Shown: positions 27,500 through 38,690, counted from the first letter of the stretch. The stretch is DNA of 64,000 nt from Eunapius fragilis (GCA_963681505.1 OY811980.1:2654553-2718552); one strand, 5' to 3'. Notes: generated by a model from the letters alone, not told the origin. Numbers and translations: made by a program.

Positions 27500-28119
27500 A
27501 GGCATGGAGGCACTCAGCAGTGGTCACCACTTGAACCCAAGGCATGGTGGCCCTCAGATGTGGCCACCACTTGTACTCAAGGTATGGTGGCACTGAAGCA
27601 GTGGTCACCACATGTACGCAAGGCATGGTGGCACTCAGATGTGACCACCACTTGTACACAAGGCATGGTGGCCCTCAGATGTGGTCACCACTTGTACTCA
27701 AGGCATGGTGGCCCTCAGATGTGGCCACCACTTGCACTCAAGGCATGGTGGCATTCACATCTGAATGCCACCATGCCTTGAGTACATATGGTGACCAAAC
27801 CTGAGTGTCACCATGCCTTGAGTACAAGTGGTGGCCACATCTGAGTGCCACCATGCCTTGCGTACATGTGGTGACCTCATCTGAGTGCCAAGGTGCCTTG
27901 AGTACATGTGGTGACCACATCTGAATGCCACCATGCCTTGAGTACAAATGGTGACCAAATCTGAGTGCCACCATGCCTTGAGTACAAGTGGTGGCCGCAT
28001 CTGAGTGCCATCATGCCTTGCGTACATGTGGTGACCTCATCTGAGTGCCAAGATGCCTTGAGTACATGTGGTGACCACATCTGAGGGCCACCATGCCTTG
28101 TGTACATTTGGTGGCCACA
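27498..28119. repeat. Inverted 40-bp minisatellite, copy B
   Basis: Identical organisation to the copy A array: forward units, a hairpin switch near 27,760, then reversed units running into the transposase remnant. Confidence 0.9.
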
Positions 28120-29175
28120 TCTACTACCATCAGGAGAAGAAATCGTCAATGTGGCATTGAAGAAGAAGCTGGCTTTACTGACATTAGTGATGTGCAGTTG
28201 AATCACATTGCCCATCATTTTGTCACCCATCATCCTAACTGTGGTGAAAGAAGCTTTCATGGTTATTTGCGGCTAATGGGATTATGTGTCATTGTCGTGT
28301 TAGAAATAGTCTTCCAGCAGTTGATCCAAGGGGAGTTAGGAGTCATTTCAGGAGAGCACTTCATCGAAGAGTGTATTCAGTCCCTATGCCAAACAGCTTC
28401 TTGTGGCATATTGATGGGCACCATAAACTTATCAGGTGGCGTATAGTTATTCATGGTGGCATTGATGGCTTCTCTAGGCTGCCTGTGTGTTTGAAAGCAT
28501 CTACAAATCACACTTCAGGCACGGTATTGAAACACTTCCTTGGTGCAGTTGCTTCCTTTGGCCTTCCATCACGTGTGAGGTGTGATAAAGGAGGTGAAAA
28601 TGTTTGGGTTTCTGAATACATGTTAAGTCATCCAAGTTGTGGACCTTGGCATGGAAGCGGTATCACTGGAAGGAGTGTACATACTCAACGAATAGAGCAA
28701 TTGTAGTGGGATGTGTTTGCTGGCTGCATATCTTTCTTTATAATCTGTTTTATGCTTTTAAAGATGCCAGTTTGCTGGATCCTGCTAATGAAAAGGTCAT
28801 CTATAGCCTACGCTATGTATACACCTGTCATATTCAGCATCAATTGGATATTTTTTGTGAAAGCTATAGCCATCACAGCTTTGTAGTGAAAACAATATGA
28901 CTCCATATCAACTCTGGAATGGCAAAGCTTAATGCTGATATGAATGTTGTAAATGGTGCACTGGGAAATGAAATTGATGATCGGTATGGAATCGATTGGT
29001 CAGGTCCTTGTGTGGCCAAAGTTAATGACAATGTTGATTTGCCGGATACCGCTTGTCCACTCTCTTATCAGCAAATGATTGATTTGAAGGGAGCTGTAGA
29101 TCCAATGCAAGACTGTAGTGATCATGGAGTTTTATTTTACACTACAACTAGAGCATTTGTTTATGCTTGTCAGTG
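28093..29175 (+). pseudogene. DDE integrase-type transposase, frame-disrupted, copy B
   Basis: It has the same frame breaks as copy A, so the lesions predate the apparent duplication or the two are one locus. The catalytic core lies at about 28,284-28,706 (WHIDG, CDKGGEN, RIEQ). It occupies the centre of the complete palindrome, so the whole 24.57-32.06 kb structure may be one dead DNA transposon with extremely long inverted repeats. That link is inference from position. Confidence 0.75.
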
Positions 29176-32060
29176 AAATCAACTGTATTGTGTTTTAGTA
29201 TATTCATGTAGTTTTTTTCATGAATAAAATGTCCTTGATGTTAACACCATTAATTCATTGTAAGGGCAGGCTTTTTTCCATGAAGAGTAACTAAGACCAG
29301 CTAATTTCACTCTCTGATTATTGTACCTGTTTTTTTTGCATAATTGATCAGATGATGTAAATCATAGCATGCATGAAAAGCCTTAGTACTTTTTTGAGCA
29401 ACTAGACTCAACAGCATATGTGAGGTTATTTTATGACAATGTATTACAGAATTAAGGACGTCGTTCTTTAAACCATTTTCACCAGAGAAAATCAGGTGCT
29501 GCTCTTTCAGGCTCTGCTGGTATCATATCTCTCCCATGATAGAACATTCTTGGAACTAACACCAGCAGCTTCCAATGAGGCATGCAGCTTTGTTCTTGAC
29601 ATGGCCACATGCACTGCTGCTCCCGGGAATGTGCTTTGCATGTACTTATTTAATTTTGCGTCTGCCAGATGTTAGCTGTTCTGGCCAATATTTTTTTAGT
29701 GGACATGGATAAGAGGACCATCCAGCCAGGATGGTGTTGGAGAAATGTGGGTTGGGTGCATGGATGTGTAAGTTTGTGTGTGCCATGTGACATGGATATG
29801 ATGCTGAGGGGGTGCTGTACATCTACAGGTATGATGCTATGCAAGCTATCCCCTCCCATCAGCCCATCCTGTCTTTTTTTTTTGTTTCTCCCTTCCCTTC
29901 ATCTCTTCACCATCTCTTCTCCCTCCTCAGTCTCCCCCTCTCTCCTATCTCCATTCTCTTCTCCCTTCACTCTTCTCTCCTATCTCCATTCCCTCCTCTC
30001 CCCTTATTATCTCCTTCCCCTCGTCCCCACCTTCTTTTTCTTTTCCCCCTCCCCTATTCTCTTAACCTACTCTTCTTCCTACTCTCATCTTCATCTACCT
30101 GCCCCAACACAGCTGGATACAAAGTTCTCCTGATACAGTTTGACCGTGATGGCAGACATGTTATGGTATGTGCTAGGTAGTCGTTTTGTAGCACCTATGA
30201 AAATTGACGGAAATATCTTTAGTAAGAATGGCTAATAGTATTAATCCGCACACCACACATACTCACATAAGGGGCAGACATTATATTTAGTGGCTTTTAA
30301 TATCCCGCCATCTTTAGCCTGTGATGTGACATTGCACTACATGAACAGGTAGTAGTTTAAGATTGCCCTTCCTTCGTTTTTGGTCATTATTTTTAATAAT
30401 ATTATTGTTTTAGCACATTGTTTCAGCCTCATAGGTTTGCGTAAAAAAATTGTCGTCTGTGATGCATAATGAATGTATATTTTCTGTTATTCCTTGTATC
30501 CTCCTTTGCTGCACATGAATCTTGCATCATAAATTTTATTAAACGTTTCACGCACGCCTTGCAAAACCCTTAAGCTATTACATTGTCATAATGGATGCAT
30601 TACGTCTCATAGACTATTATAATTTTTAAGAGTCAATGCAAACAAACTATACATGGATACAATCCTTATACATAAGCACGTTCATCATTGTTATGTTACA
30701 ATTACTACGCTACACAAAAAATTATTACTCGCATAGTGTAACACTTAGAATTTAATTCTGTGCATCATCCTATCAATAAATAAAAACAATTTCATTTTAC
30801 TTCGTCGCATTTCATTATGCAAAAGAAACGAATAAAAAAATCACGCTTCGATTCTGAGATATTGCACCAATATAGCTTCACAACATCAATCATGCACTTA
30901 TACTCTTGCCCTCCACCATTAAAGACCAAATTGACAACAAACATGTATACAGAAGCCGCTGAAGTACGTAAAAACAATTAAGCCACAGTTTACACATAAT
31001 ACTGACCTTGTGTTAGCTAGCATTGTAGGTTATCAATAAATGCAGCAGCATCAAGTATGAAGAGAGACGATCTCTAGATAAAACCATAATCACGGATAGA
31101 TGGTCTCCTATACAGTGACCACCCGCTCCATCGATAAACACATGCTAACGTCTATACGCCGAGCTTCAATTGAGATGCACGCACATTTTAGAAACCTTAG
31201 CCTTAATTGTATAATACATTTTATCATTGTAAAGTACTGTAGATACAATGTGCACACAAGATCACGCATAACTATGCTAAACAGGCATAATCCGCAGGGA
31301 TTGTAAAGGTTTGCAAGGCTCCCGCCCATACCATGCAAGATGACCATTGACTAACATTGGTTACCATCAATTGTGCACGCCGCTACAACAGCACACACAC
31401 AGCGCACAGACAGACACAGCAACTGGCCAAATCAAATACATAACACACTGAAAAAACTCCTTCTGCAGAAAAACCATAGGAAAAAACACCTTGCAGGGGT
31501 GAAAAACAACCAATAACAAGCCACTTCAAAACAGATGCACAGCAATAGCAGTCTAGGGAGCGTCCAATTCATGTAATTCAAACAACAAGAAATGGTAATA
31601 GCATTTTAATGTAAAGTAGGTCTGGGTACGAGACTAATAGGGCCATGCAGAATTACATCGACGGTCCAATCGCATATTCGCATCGATCGATGGTGATCGC
31701 ATCGATCGATGGTTTAATAGCATCGATCGATGGTCCAATCGCATCGATCGATGGTCCAATCGCATCGATCGATGGTTCAGTCGCATCGATCGATGGTTTA
31801 GTAGCATCGATCGATGGTTCAAAAGCATCGATTGATAAGTGTTGACCATCGATGTCGAGTGAACAGTACGATTGTCAAAAGTGGTCGATGCGATTGAAAT
31901 TTATGTCCCTACGAATGAAGGAAACGGTCGATGCGATTGAAAGACGAGAGACCGCGATTGTCAAAAACAGTTGATGATGTAGTTGCAACCATACGAATGA
32001 CATTGCGGAACCATGCGAATTAATTTGATGAATTTTGGCGCATTTGGCGCTCCATACAAT
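29176..32060. repeat. Right arm of giant palindrome
   Basis: Reverse complement of the left arm. It carries the pyrimidine tract (29,880-30,110), matching purine-rich DNA at 26,630-26,860, and the 21-bp minisatellite with two fewer units. Its divergence from the left arm (scattered substitutions and indels) is clearly greater than that between copies A and B. A 154-codon open frame at 29,669-30,133 is low-complexity and is not kept open in the other arm, so I do not call it a gene. Confidence 0.85.
31659..31850. repeat. 21-bp CGATCGAT minisatellite, inverted and shorter
   Basis: Reverse-oriented partner of the arrays at 15.13 and 24.81 kb, about two units shorter. Confidence 0.9.
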
Positions 32061-32310
32061 TAGCCATCGATACTCGATGCATCGATAGTCGATGCATCGA
32101 TAGTCGATGCATCGATAGTCGATGTATCGATCGTCGATGTATCGATCATCGATGCATCGATCATCGATCCACCTATCATCGATGGTCAAAAGCTGTCGAT
32201 CGATGGTCAAAAGCTGTCGATGGTCGAAAGCTGTCGATGGTCGAAAGCTGTCGATCGATGATCAAAAGCTGTCGATTGATGTCGATCGATGATCAAAAGC
32301 AGTCAATAAA
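32060..32310. repeat. CGAT-rich satellite-like block
   Basis: A 15-bp period (GCATCGATAGTCGAT-like units) passes into GGTCAAAAGCTGTCGATCGAT units. The block marks the outer edge of the palindrome's right arm. A shorter set of the same motifs is found at 3,870-3,950. The minus-strand frame through it is an isoleucine/aspartate/arginine repeat and is not a credible protein. Confidence 0.8.
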
Positions 32311-32496
32311 TTTATCACTCATTTATGACTCATTTGGCGTTCCATATTTATGCACCAGAAATTACACTGAAAAAAAAATTGTATGATCTGCTCAGCATTA
32401 CAATTCGCACAGTTTAGAAGCAGTTATTGTCTAAGCCTGGTTTATTAATGATACAACTACAACTGATAACCTATGATCATGAGCATTATGGTTCAT

Positions 32497-32909
32497 TCAA
32501 TTCAAATCGACTTCATTCATCTCATTGACTGCTTTCTGTTCGTATTGACCAGGTTGGAGTTCTGATGTTTCTTCTTCATCCACCTCCCTCATGACTGCTT
32601 TCTGTTCGTATTGACCAGGTCGGAGCTCTGACGTTTCTCCTTCACCCACCTCCCTCATGACTGCTTTCTGTTCGTATTGACCAGGTCGGAGCTCTGACGT
32701 TTCTCCTTCATCCACCTCCCTCACGACTGCTTTCTGTTCGTATTGACCAGGTTGGAGTTCTGATGTTTCTCCTTCATCCATCTCCCTTATAACTGCTTTT
32801 TGTTCGTATTGACCAGGTCGGAGCTCTGACGTTTCTACTCCCTCATGACTGCTTTCTGTTCGTATTGACCAGGTGAGAGCTCTGACGTTTCGATTTCATC
32901 CACTGCGTT
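32497..32909 (-). repeat. 66-bp coding minisatellite, acidic/Gln repeat tail of the hevein gene
   Basis: About six units of 22 residues with the consensus DEGETSELxPGQYEQKAVxR plus EV. The first unit, joined to the last hevein exon at an AACAG acceptor, is missing about 10 nt relative to the others, giving GAG TAG and a stop at 32,837-32,835. The remaining units stay open at 32,781-32,497 in another phase. Either the tail is lost in this allele, the units are 3' UTR, or the deletion is an assembly slip in a minisatellite. Confidence 0.7.
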
Positions 32910-35027
32910 CTGTTCACATTGATGAGGTTGGAGATAATACAGTTATTAAATGGAGAATTTGAACAAAGGAAGTAAAATTGTGCTCGTTTTGAAGCAATTC
33001 AATGAGTTGCGAACGATACATTGTAAACGGAACGACAAAAATAAACTTGCTCTTAATTCACCCTGTCAACCTAACTTAATTTAGCTTGCTAAGGTGGCGC
33101 GTGTATACGTACCTGGCAAGTTCCGAAACCCGTTTGGCAGCCGCTTCCACACCAGGCATCACCGAAACCGCACCAATCATATTGTGAGCAGCAGCGGTTA
33201 TGTGAACATCTGATCCCACCAAAGTTGGGTCCACACCTTCCAGTTTCAATAATTGGCGCCGGTGTCGTTCGCACCTAATGCGTGAATAGAATCGAACTTG
33301 TATGCATGCATGTAACAAACAATGGTTTTTAACACCGGGTCCGTGAAAATCTAATACTTACTTTAGTACAACTCTCTATACTGTGTTTGGAACTATTCTA
33401 GCCTTGTAACCCCTTCCGCTCAGAACCAGCGTTCATTTAGGCAAACAGGGTAAGACCCGCTATCGGAAACCACACTTTTCTTCACTTGCGCTTTATTTAT
33501 CCCGTCACCCTTAAATTAATTAACTTAGCTTGCTAAGATGGCGCGTACCTGGCAAGTTCCGAAACCCGTTTGGCAGCCGCTTCCACACCAGGCATCACCG
33601 AAACCGCACCAATCATATTGTGAGCAGCAGCGGTTATGTGAACATTTGATCCCACCAAAGTTGGGTCCACACCTTCCAGTTTCAATAATTGGCGCCGGTG
33701 TCGTTCGCACCTAATGCGTGAATAGAATCGAACTTGTATGCATGCATGTAACAAACAATGGTTTTTAACACCGGGTCCGTGAAAATCTAATACTTACTTT
33801 AGTACAACTCTCTATACTGTGTTTGGAACTATTCTAGCCTTGTAACCCCTTCCGCTCAGAACCAGCGTTCATTTAGGCAAACAGGGTAAGACCCGCTATC
33901 GGAAACCACACTTTTCTTCACTTGCGCTTTATTTATCCCGTCACCCTTAAATTAATTAACTTAGCTTGCTAAGATGGCGCGTACCTGGCAAGTTCCGAAA
34001 CCCGTTTGGCAGCCGCTTCCACACCAGGCATCACCGAAACCGCACCAATCATATTGTGAGCAGCAGCGGTTATGTGAACATCTGATCCCACCAAAGTTGG
34101 GTCCACACCTTCCAGTTTCAATAATTGGCGCCGGTGTCGTTCGCACCTAATGCGTGAATAGAATCGAACTTGTATGCATGCATGTAACAAACAATAGTTT
34201 TTAACACCGGGTCCGTGAAAATCTAATACTTACTTTAGTACACCTCTCTATACTGTGTTTGGAACTATTCTAGCCTTGTAACCCCTTCCGCTCAGAACCA
34301 GCGTTCATTTAGGCAAACAGGGTAAGACCCGCTATCGGAAACCACACTTTTCTTCACTTACGCTTTATTTATCCCGTCACCCTTAAATTAATTAACTTAG
34401 CTTGCTAAGATGGCGCGTACCTGGCAAGTTCCGAAACCCGTTTGGCAGCCGCTTCCACACCAGGCATCACCGAAGCCGCACCAATCAAATTGTGAGCAGC
34501 AGCGGTTATGTGAACATCTGATCCCACCAAAGTTGGGTCCACATCTGCCAGATTCCTGTAATTAATTCATGATCATTTTAAATTGAATTACTCCAATTTA
34601 CAAGACGGGAATAGGCGGTTATACATTAGCATAATAATTCCACGCTTCGCGTATGGATGTTAAATGCTCGCTGTAACCTTCGGACAATGTCTTCCTATTT
34701 TCAGCGCATCATACCACACAATTTTCATATACAAACTAGCGCGATTTGGATCCTCTCCTACTTACACACAATAATTTACGTCTAATGTCTTTCTGCATGC
34801 AGAAGTGTCCATGCAATTCGCTTCTAAATCGGTATATATAGCTAGAAAAGCCCTGTCGCTATCGATGTGCAGACTGAAAGTGACACTTCTAAATTTTGGC
34901 TCACAAGACTTACATCCATGATTCTAGCAGGTACAGCTTCGACTCTGCTGGTCCCCAAAGTGGTGAGCGCTCCTAAGAGTACCAACAGCTTGAACATTTC
35001 CAGACTGAGAACTAGAAGATAATTCAA
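32835..35027 (-). CDS. Secreted protein with four tandem hevein-type chitin-binding domains (6 exons)
   Basis: Predicted minus-strand exons: 35027-34914 (signal peptide), 34555-34421, 34146-33985, 33710-33549, 33274-33113 and 32909-32835. Every junction is GT..AG and phase 0. Residues from the second Met, MFKLLVLLGALTTLGTSRVEA, form a clear signal peptide; the upstream Met adds ten residues. Each middle exon encodes one domain with eight cysteines in hevein order: RCGPNFGG, IRCSHNRCC, SQYDWCGFG, DAWCGSGCQ, GTCQ. The S-x-Y-x-W ... W residues match hevein's sugar-binding positions. Type 1 chitin-binding domains bind chitin and GlcNAc oligomers and are common in plants and fungi but sparse in animals. 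The last exon starts the 22-residue repeat tail but stops early at 32,835. The mature product would be about 240 residues and extracellular. A role in skeleton or cuticle, or as a defensive lectin, is inference. The domain call is strong; the exact 3' exon is less sure. Confidence 0.8.
33113..34555 (-). repeat. Four-copy 436-bp exon-intron ladder
   Basis: Exon ends fall at 33,113, 33,549, 33,985 and 34,421, exactly 436 bp apart. Exons and introns alike are almost identical across units, so the duplication unit was exon plus flanking intron and is recent or homogenised. The 5'-most unit is the most diverged: it has a different N-terminal linker (ESGRC instead of ETGRC preceded by TTPAPII) and Phe for Tyr in SQFDW. 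One unit changes IRC to IKC. Confidence 0.9.
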
Positions 35028-35045
35028 AGCGAGTTTCTTTGCGTA

Positions 35046-35053
35046 CTTATATA
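35046..35053 (-). promoter_or_regulatory. TATA box of the hevein-domain gene
   Basis: TATATAAG on the minus strand lies 19-26 bp before the first ATG and about 50 bp before the second. That fits a transcript beginning about 30 bp downstream, close to the first ATG, and favours the second Met (34,997) as the actual start. It is the only good TATA element in front of the signal-peptide exon. Confidence 0.5.
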
Positions 35054-35575
35054 CCAGACCGACCTTTGCGGTGTGTTGGTAAACACATCCGCTCTCGCTA
35101 ATGCGCTTCCGCTGTGTTGTGATATCATTGCTTCATGTTGTGTGTGTCTACAGATGGGCAGTTAATCGTAGAAATGTATATCCCCTAAACCTAAGGCCTA
35201 TAGCCTGAAAAAATATATTAAACCTTCGTGGTACTAAAGCCGCCCACCAATTCTGTATTTTTACCCTCAATTACATGTGTAATCAGTGCTACCATCTCAT
35301 CAACACCTATTGGCAGTAGCATGTGCATGGCCTAATCCAACTGGATCTTTAGTTGTGTGTGTGACCCATGCATGCACCAAATGTGTGAACCCCTCCTTTT
35401 GGTGTGTGACATGTAAGTATATATTGTATGTGCATTGCTGAAGAGATCAGGATATTACCAGTTGTCATTGCTATTGAGATCGGGATCTACGCTCCACTAT
35501 ACATGTATAAATTTCATAATAAGAATAAAAATGGGTACAAGGTAAGATGTATGGATGTGCACACAAAGGATGCAG

Positions 35576-36043
35576 TTAATGAACAGATGCTGAGGGAACC
35601 TTGGCTTCTGCAACAGCGAGATCAATCACGCTGCATCTGAATGCTCGCCCCTGTGATGGTCTAGCACCTCTTAGGCACATGATGCAAGAGCGCAAGAGAG
35701 AGAAACTAAGACAGCATCTTACCCAAGCAATAGTTGAGCCATAGCTTTGCTCTTGTTTGGTTGATAGAAGTGAGGCAAGTCTCTTGTATGTTACGGAAGC
35801 ACACTTCCCTATTCCTCCTGATGTGGTAAATACTAGTGGAGTGAAGGAGCCATGTTCTACCTCCCGTACACGTTGGTAATAAGACCTCTGCTTTTGGAGT
35901 TCATGAAGCCGGTATGCTGATGGTAACTGCGTGCTTCGATAAGAGGGAGCATTTGGGTGGAAAACACGTACATCAAAAAATGCCCGTTGGTGACGATCAC
36001 CCTCAATGCCATTACCTCTGCGATAGCTCACAGGTTTCAACAA
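35576..36043 (-). pseudogene. C-terminal fragment of a sponge/cnidarian-type retrotransposon polyprotein
   Basis: A 155-codon frame contains RAFFDVRVFHPNAPSYRS, RVREVEHGSFTPLVFTTSGG and SLLRSCIMCLRGARPSQG. From memory of the family, these match the region downstream of the reverse transcriptase in a retroelement common in sponge and coral genomes. Upstream of the first Met the frame is closed, so only the 3' end is present, as in a 5'-truncated insertion. Related pieces of the same family lie at 61.95-63.23 kb. Confidence 0.65.
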
Positions 36044-36329
36044 TTACTCTAGTATGACATTTGTTTTATTTTTTTTTAGCCGAATATGCCCATTATCGTC
36101 GAGCGCCTAGCATCATTCCTATGCGAGGCGTGCGCGTAAATGCATGCAAAATTACGTGAACATTTATACATGAAAATTCGTTGGACCTTTTCTTATGAAT
36201 TTTATACTATCAATTGTTTGTGCGTGTCTGTGTGAGTGCATGAGTGTATATGTGCGTGTGTTAGATTGCTTGGTTTTGGGTCTTTGAGCATGTGTGCACG
36301 TTTCTGACAGTGCGCGCATGCTTTTTTGT

Positions 36330-36590
36330 GCTTTTACACGTAGGCCTACGCGTGTGTTCGTATACGCACACATGCACACACACAATGGCACAACACGTAC
36401 AAATGTATACGCACAACTGACGTGTGAGTTCAACACACACAAAAACAAAACGAGGAAACAGGCGCAGTCCCGCACAAAAACAGATACAGTTTTGTGCAGT
36501 ACTGTGCCTGTTTCCTCGTTTCGTTTTAGTGTGTGTTGAATTCACATGTGAGTTGTGTGTGTACGTGTTTGCCATTGTATTGGAGGACAG
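36330..36590. repeat. Foldback element with stem about 100 bp
   Basis: The segment GAGTTCAACACACACAAAAA and the AACGAGGAAACAGGC that follows it, at 36,427-36,462, are reverse complements of GCCTGTTTCCTCGTT and TGTGTGTTGAATTC at 36,506-36,543. An outer layer of CGTACAAATG/ACGTGTTTGCCATTG-like pairs extends the stem imperfectly. The loop is about 40 nt. No ORF. Confidence 0.75.
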
Positions 36591-36639
36591 CACAGCATGT
36601 CGCAGAGCAACTTGTTATTGTTAAGAATATGAAGTACCT

Positions 36640-37080
36640 GTTAAAGCAGCCTGTTCAGTAATTAACGCTGCTGTGAAAGAACTATCTGGTGTGTCATTAG
36701 ACACTATGCCATGCAAGTCTACAGTTGGTATGATGGCATATGAACTAGTGACCTTCACGTAGGGAAGTAATTTACTTGCAAGGCAATATTACTTTATCTT
36801 GGGATTCAACTTCAGTTGATGGACAACATATCAATGAAAAAAAAGTTTTATTCAAAGTATTGTTGATGATGTTCAAATGGCATGTTTATCAGTCATCTAT
36901 GGTTTTTCAATGATGAAGATGCTTATACTGTTGACACATAATCAATGTTAAGAGTTCAAAAGTGACTATTACATAATGGGTTCCAAATTAACAGAAGATG
37001 ATGGGGAAGAGGAAAAAATGACAGTAGATAAGTTATTAGTTGATTACATTATAGGTGATTTTGAGTTTGATGGATAGTGT
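36640..37080 (+). pseudogene. Possible decayed transposon coding remnant
   Basis: Frames give INAAVKELSGVSLDTMPCKS and, after a break, SWDSTSVDGQHINEK. The pairing of a short helix-rich segment with an S-W-D-S-T-x-V-x-x-x-H-I-N-E motif reminds me of uncharacterised transposon proteins of marine invertebrates, but I cannot name the family. Multiple frame breaks. Low confidence. Confidence 0.25.
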
Positions 37081-37744
37081 ACTGGCTTTATCATGATTGT
37101 ATATAAAAGTGCTCCACTGTATTATCTATAAATAATGTCATGCAATATATTCAAGCATATAATATGCAAAACCTTTATCATACTGCACGTGTGCTCTCAG
37201 ATATTTGAATTTATTTAAATTTACATGCAGCGCAATATTGCTGGAAACTTCAACCGTACCAATTTTAAGCCGCTCCTAGAAGTAAACGAAGGTTCTTATT
37301 TAGGATCGATAAAGTTAAGAAATCATCCTGTCATACGTCAGATTGTACCGTACGTACGTACACTGTCGGAACCTTACATCTAGCCATGATATGGTCCTGT
37401 ACTACTATTAATGCATCCCACTTTACCATGCATGATCGTCTCTTCAAACGGTAACAAAGGATAGAAGCCCCGCGTGACATTAACATTGGATGGGATAAAA
37501 TGACGCAATTTATGGCCGCATGAATTGATACAGGTGCGAACAATAATTTTAGGACACTTTCGTACGTAGGTAATTTACTCGAAGTTAAAAAAAAAGAAGA
37601 TATTAAGCTGCAAAATTACCATAGCTGAAAAGAGCGTGAGAAATGGATTGTAATGCTACATCATATACGGGTCATATTACGAACAATAATGTATAATAAT
37701 GTATGCAATAATTTATTGTTATAAAACATATGATGAATTGTTAA

Positions 37745-38385
37745 GAATATCGTGGAGCAGCACCTGAGTCCCCCACCGTCAGAGATAGTTCAACGATACA
37801 GGTTCCACACTTCTTAGCGACAGGAAGGTGAGCCGGTGGCGAGTAATGTATGCCGCTTGAGGGAGGTTGCGAGATGGTGTAATTTTGGGCAAGCGCTGTC
37901 AGAAATGTTAAGAAACAGGCTGGTGTCTGGAGTAAGTGATGAAAGAATCCAAAAACTGTTGCTGTTGGAAGCAAAACTGACGTTAGACGGAGTATTGAAA
38001 ATTGCACAAGCACAAGAGGCAGCGGGAAAATGTTTGAGAGAAATCTTGGCAAAGAGTCAGGGTTACTGTGCATATGGTGAAGAAAAGTGTTCCGGGTTCG
38101 ACGGTGCAATGTTTTCGCTGTGGGAGAGCTGACCATGTGGCAGATAAGTGCCCCATTTTTACCGCTCGATGTTTTAGGTGTCAGAAGACAGGACACATTC
38201 GCAAAGTGTGTAAGCAGCAGTGGTATAAGAGCGGAACTCGAAAGGAAGGAGTTGACATGGTGACAGTAGAAGACCAAGAAGGCGGTGTGGAAGATGAAGG
38301 AGACAACCTCACCTGTTTACAGCACCTTAGGGTACATGCCTTAAACAAAGGTACACTATCTAGCATTCTTTGGTGTGTCTGGTGA
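37745..38385 (+). pseudogene. Ty3/Gypsy-like gag with two zinc knuckles, frameshifted
   Basis: The 5' part reads SPTVREIVQRYRFHTS, then ARWCNFGQALSEMLRNRLVS and KLTLDGVLKIAQAQEAA, the usual gag helices (R-D-R-L-V-x-G-type motif followed by L-E-x-A-x-x-x-E-x-A). After a one-frame shift near 38,070-38,095 come two CCHC knuckles, CFRCGRADHVADKC and CFRCQKTGHIRKVC. At least one stop interrupts the first part. No protease or reverse transcriptase follows, and a Ginger-like element is inserted 200 bp downstream. Confidence 0.75.
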
Positions 38386-38594
38386 GTTTTTTATTTGTGT
38401 GTTGTGTGTAAGAGTTTATATATTATGTGGGGTATTGTGTTAGCATTGTCTGTTTATTGTGGATACATTCGCTGAGCAGCTCATTGAACTCTGTAATCAG
38501 TACGCATATCAGTATCTCGACGAAAATAAGATTACCTGGTGTGTGTTGGCGTCTGATTTTGTAGAATTATTATATTATATGAAACGACTGGAAC

Positions 38595-38690
38595 TGTCAC
38601 GCGATAATTGGTCCGGGCAAAAATTGGTCCTGGCGAACCACTTTTCGCTACCAAAAGTGGTCCGGGTTGCCAAAAGTGGTCCAGGTAAAT
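38595..38690 (+). repeat. Left terminal inverted repeat of the Ginger-like element
   Basis: Contains internal repetition: AATTGGTCC or AAGTGGTCC occurs four times and its complement GAACCACTTTTCGC once, so the TIR is itself built of about 15-bp modules that could be repeated transposase binding sites. Confidence 0.85.

Larger units (their letters stand above)
20185..29671. repeat. Copy B of the 9.5-kb near-identical duplication
   Basis: This begins at the same TAATTGCTAACATGG found at 10,524, inside the right end of the hAT element, and then follows copy A throughout. Unlike copy A it continues without a break into the right arm of the palindrome (past 29,671), so copy B is the complete version. 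Confidence 0.9.

Noticed and set aside
29669..30133. 154-codon frame in the right palindrome arm
   Set aside because: Half of it is the pyrimidine tract. The other arm has different frame structure, and there is no domain or splice signal.
37741..38277. 178-codon minus-strand frame
   Set aside because: It lies antisense to the gag remnant, whose zinc knuckles and gag helices are clear on the plus strand; composition is that of a shadow frame.
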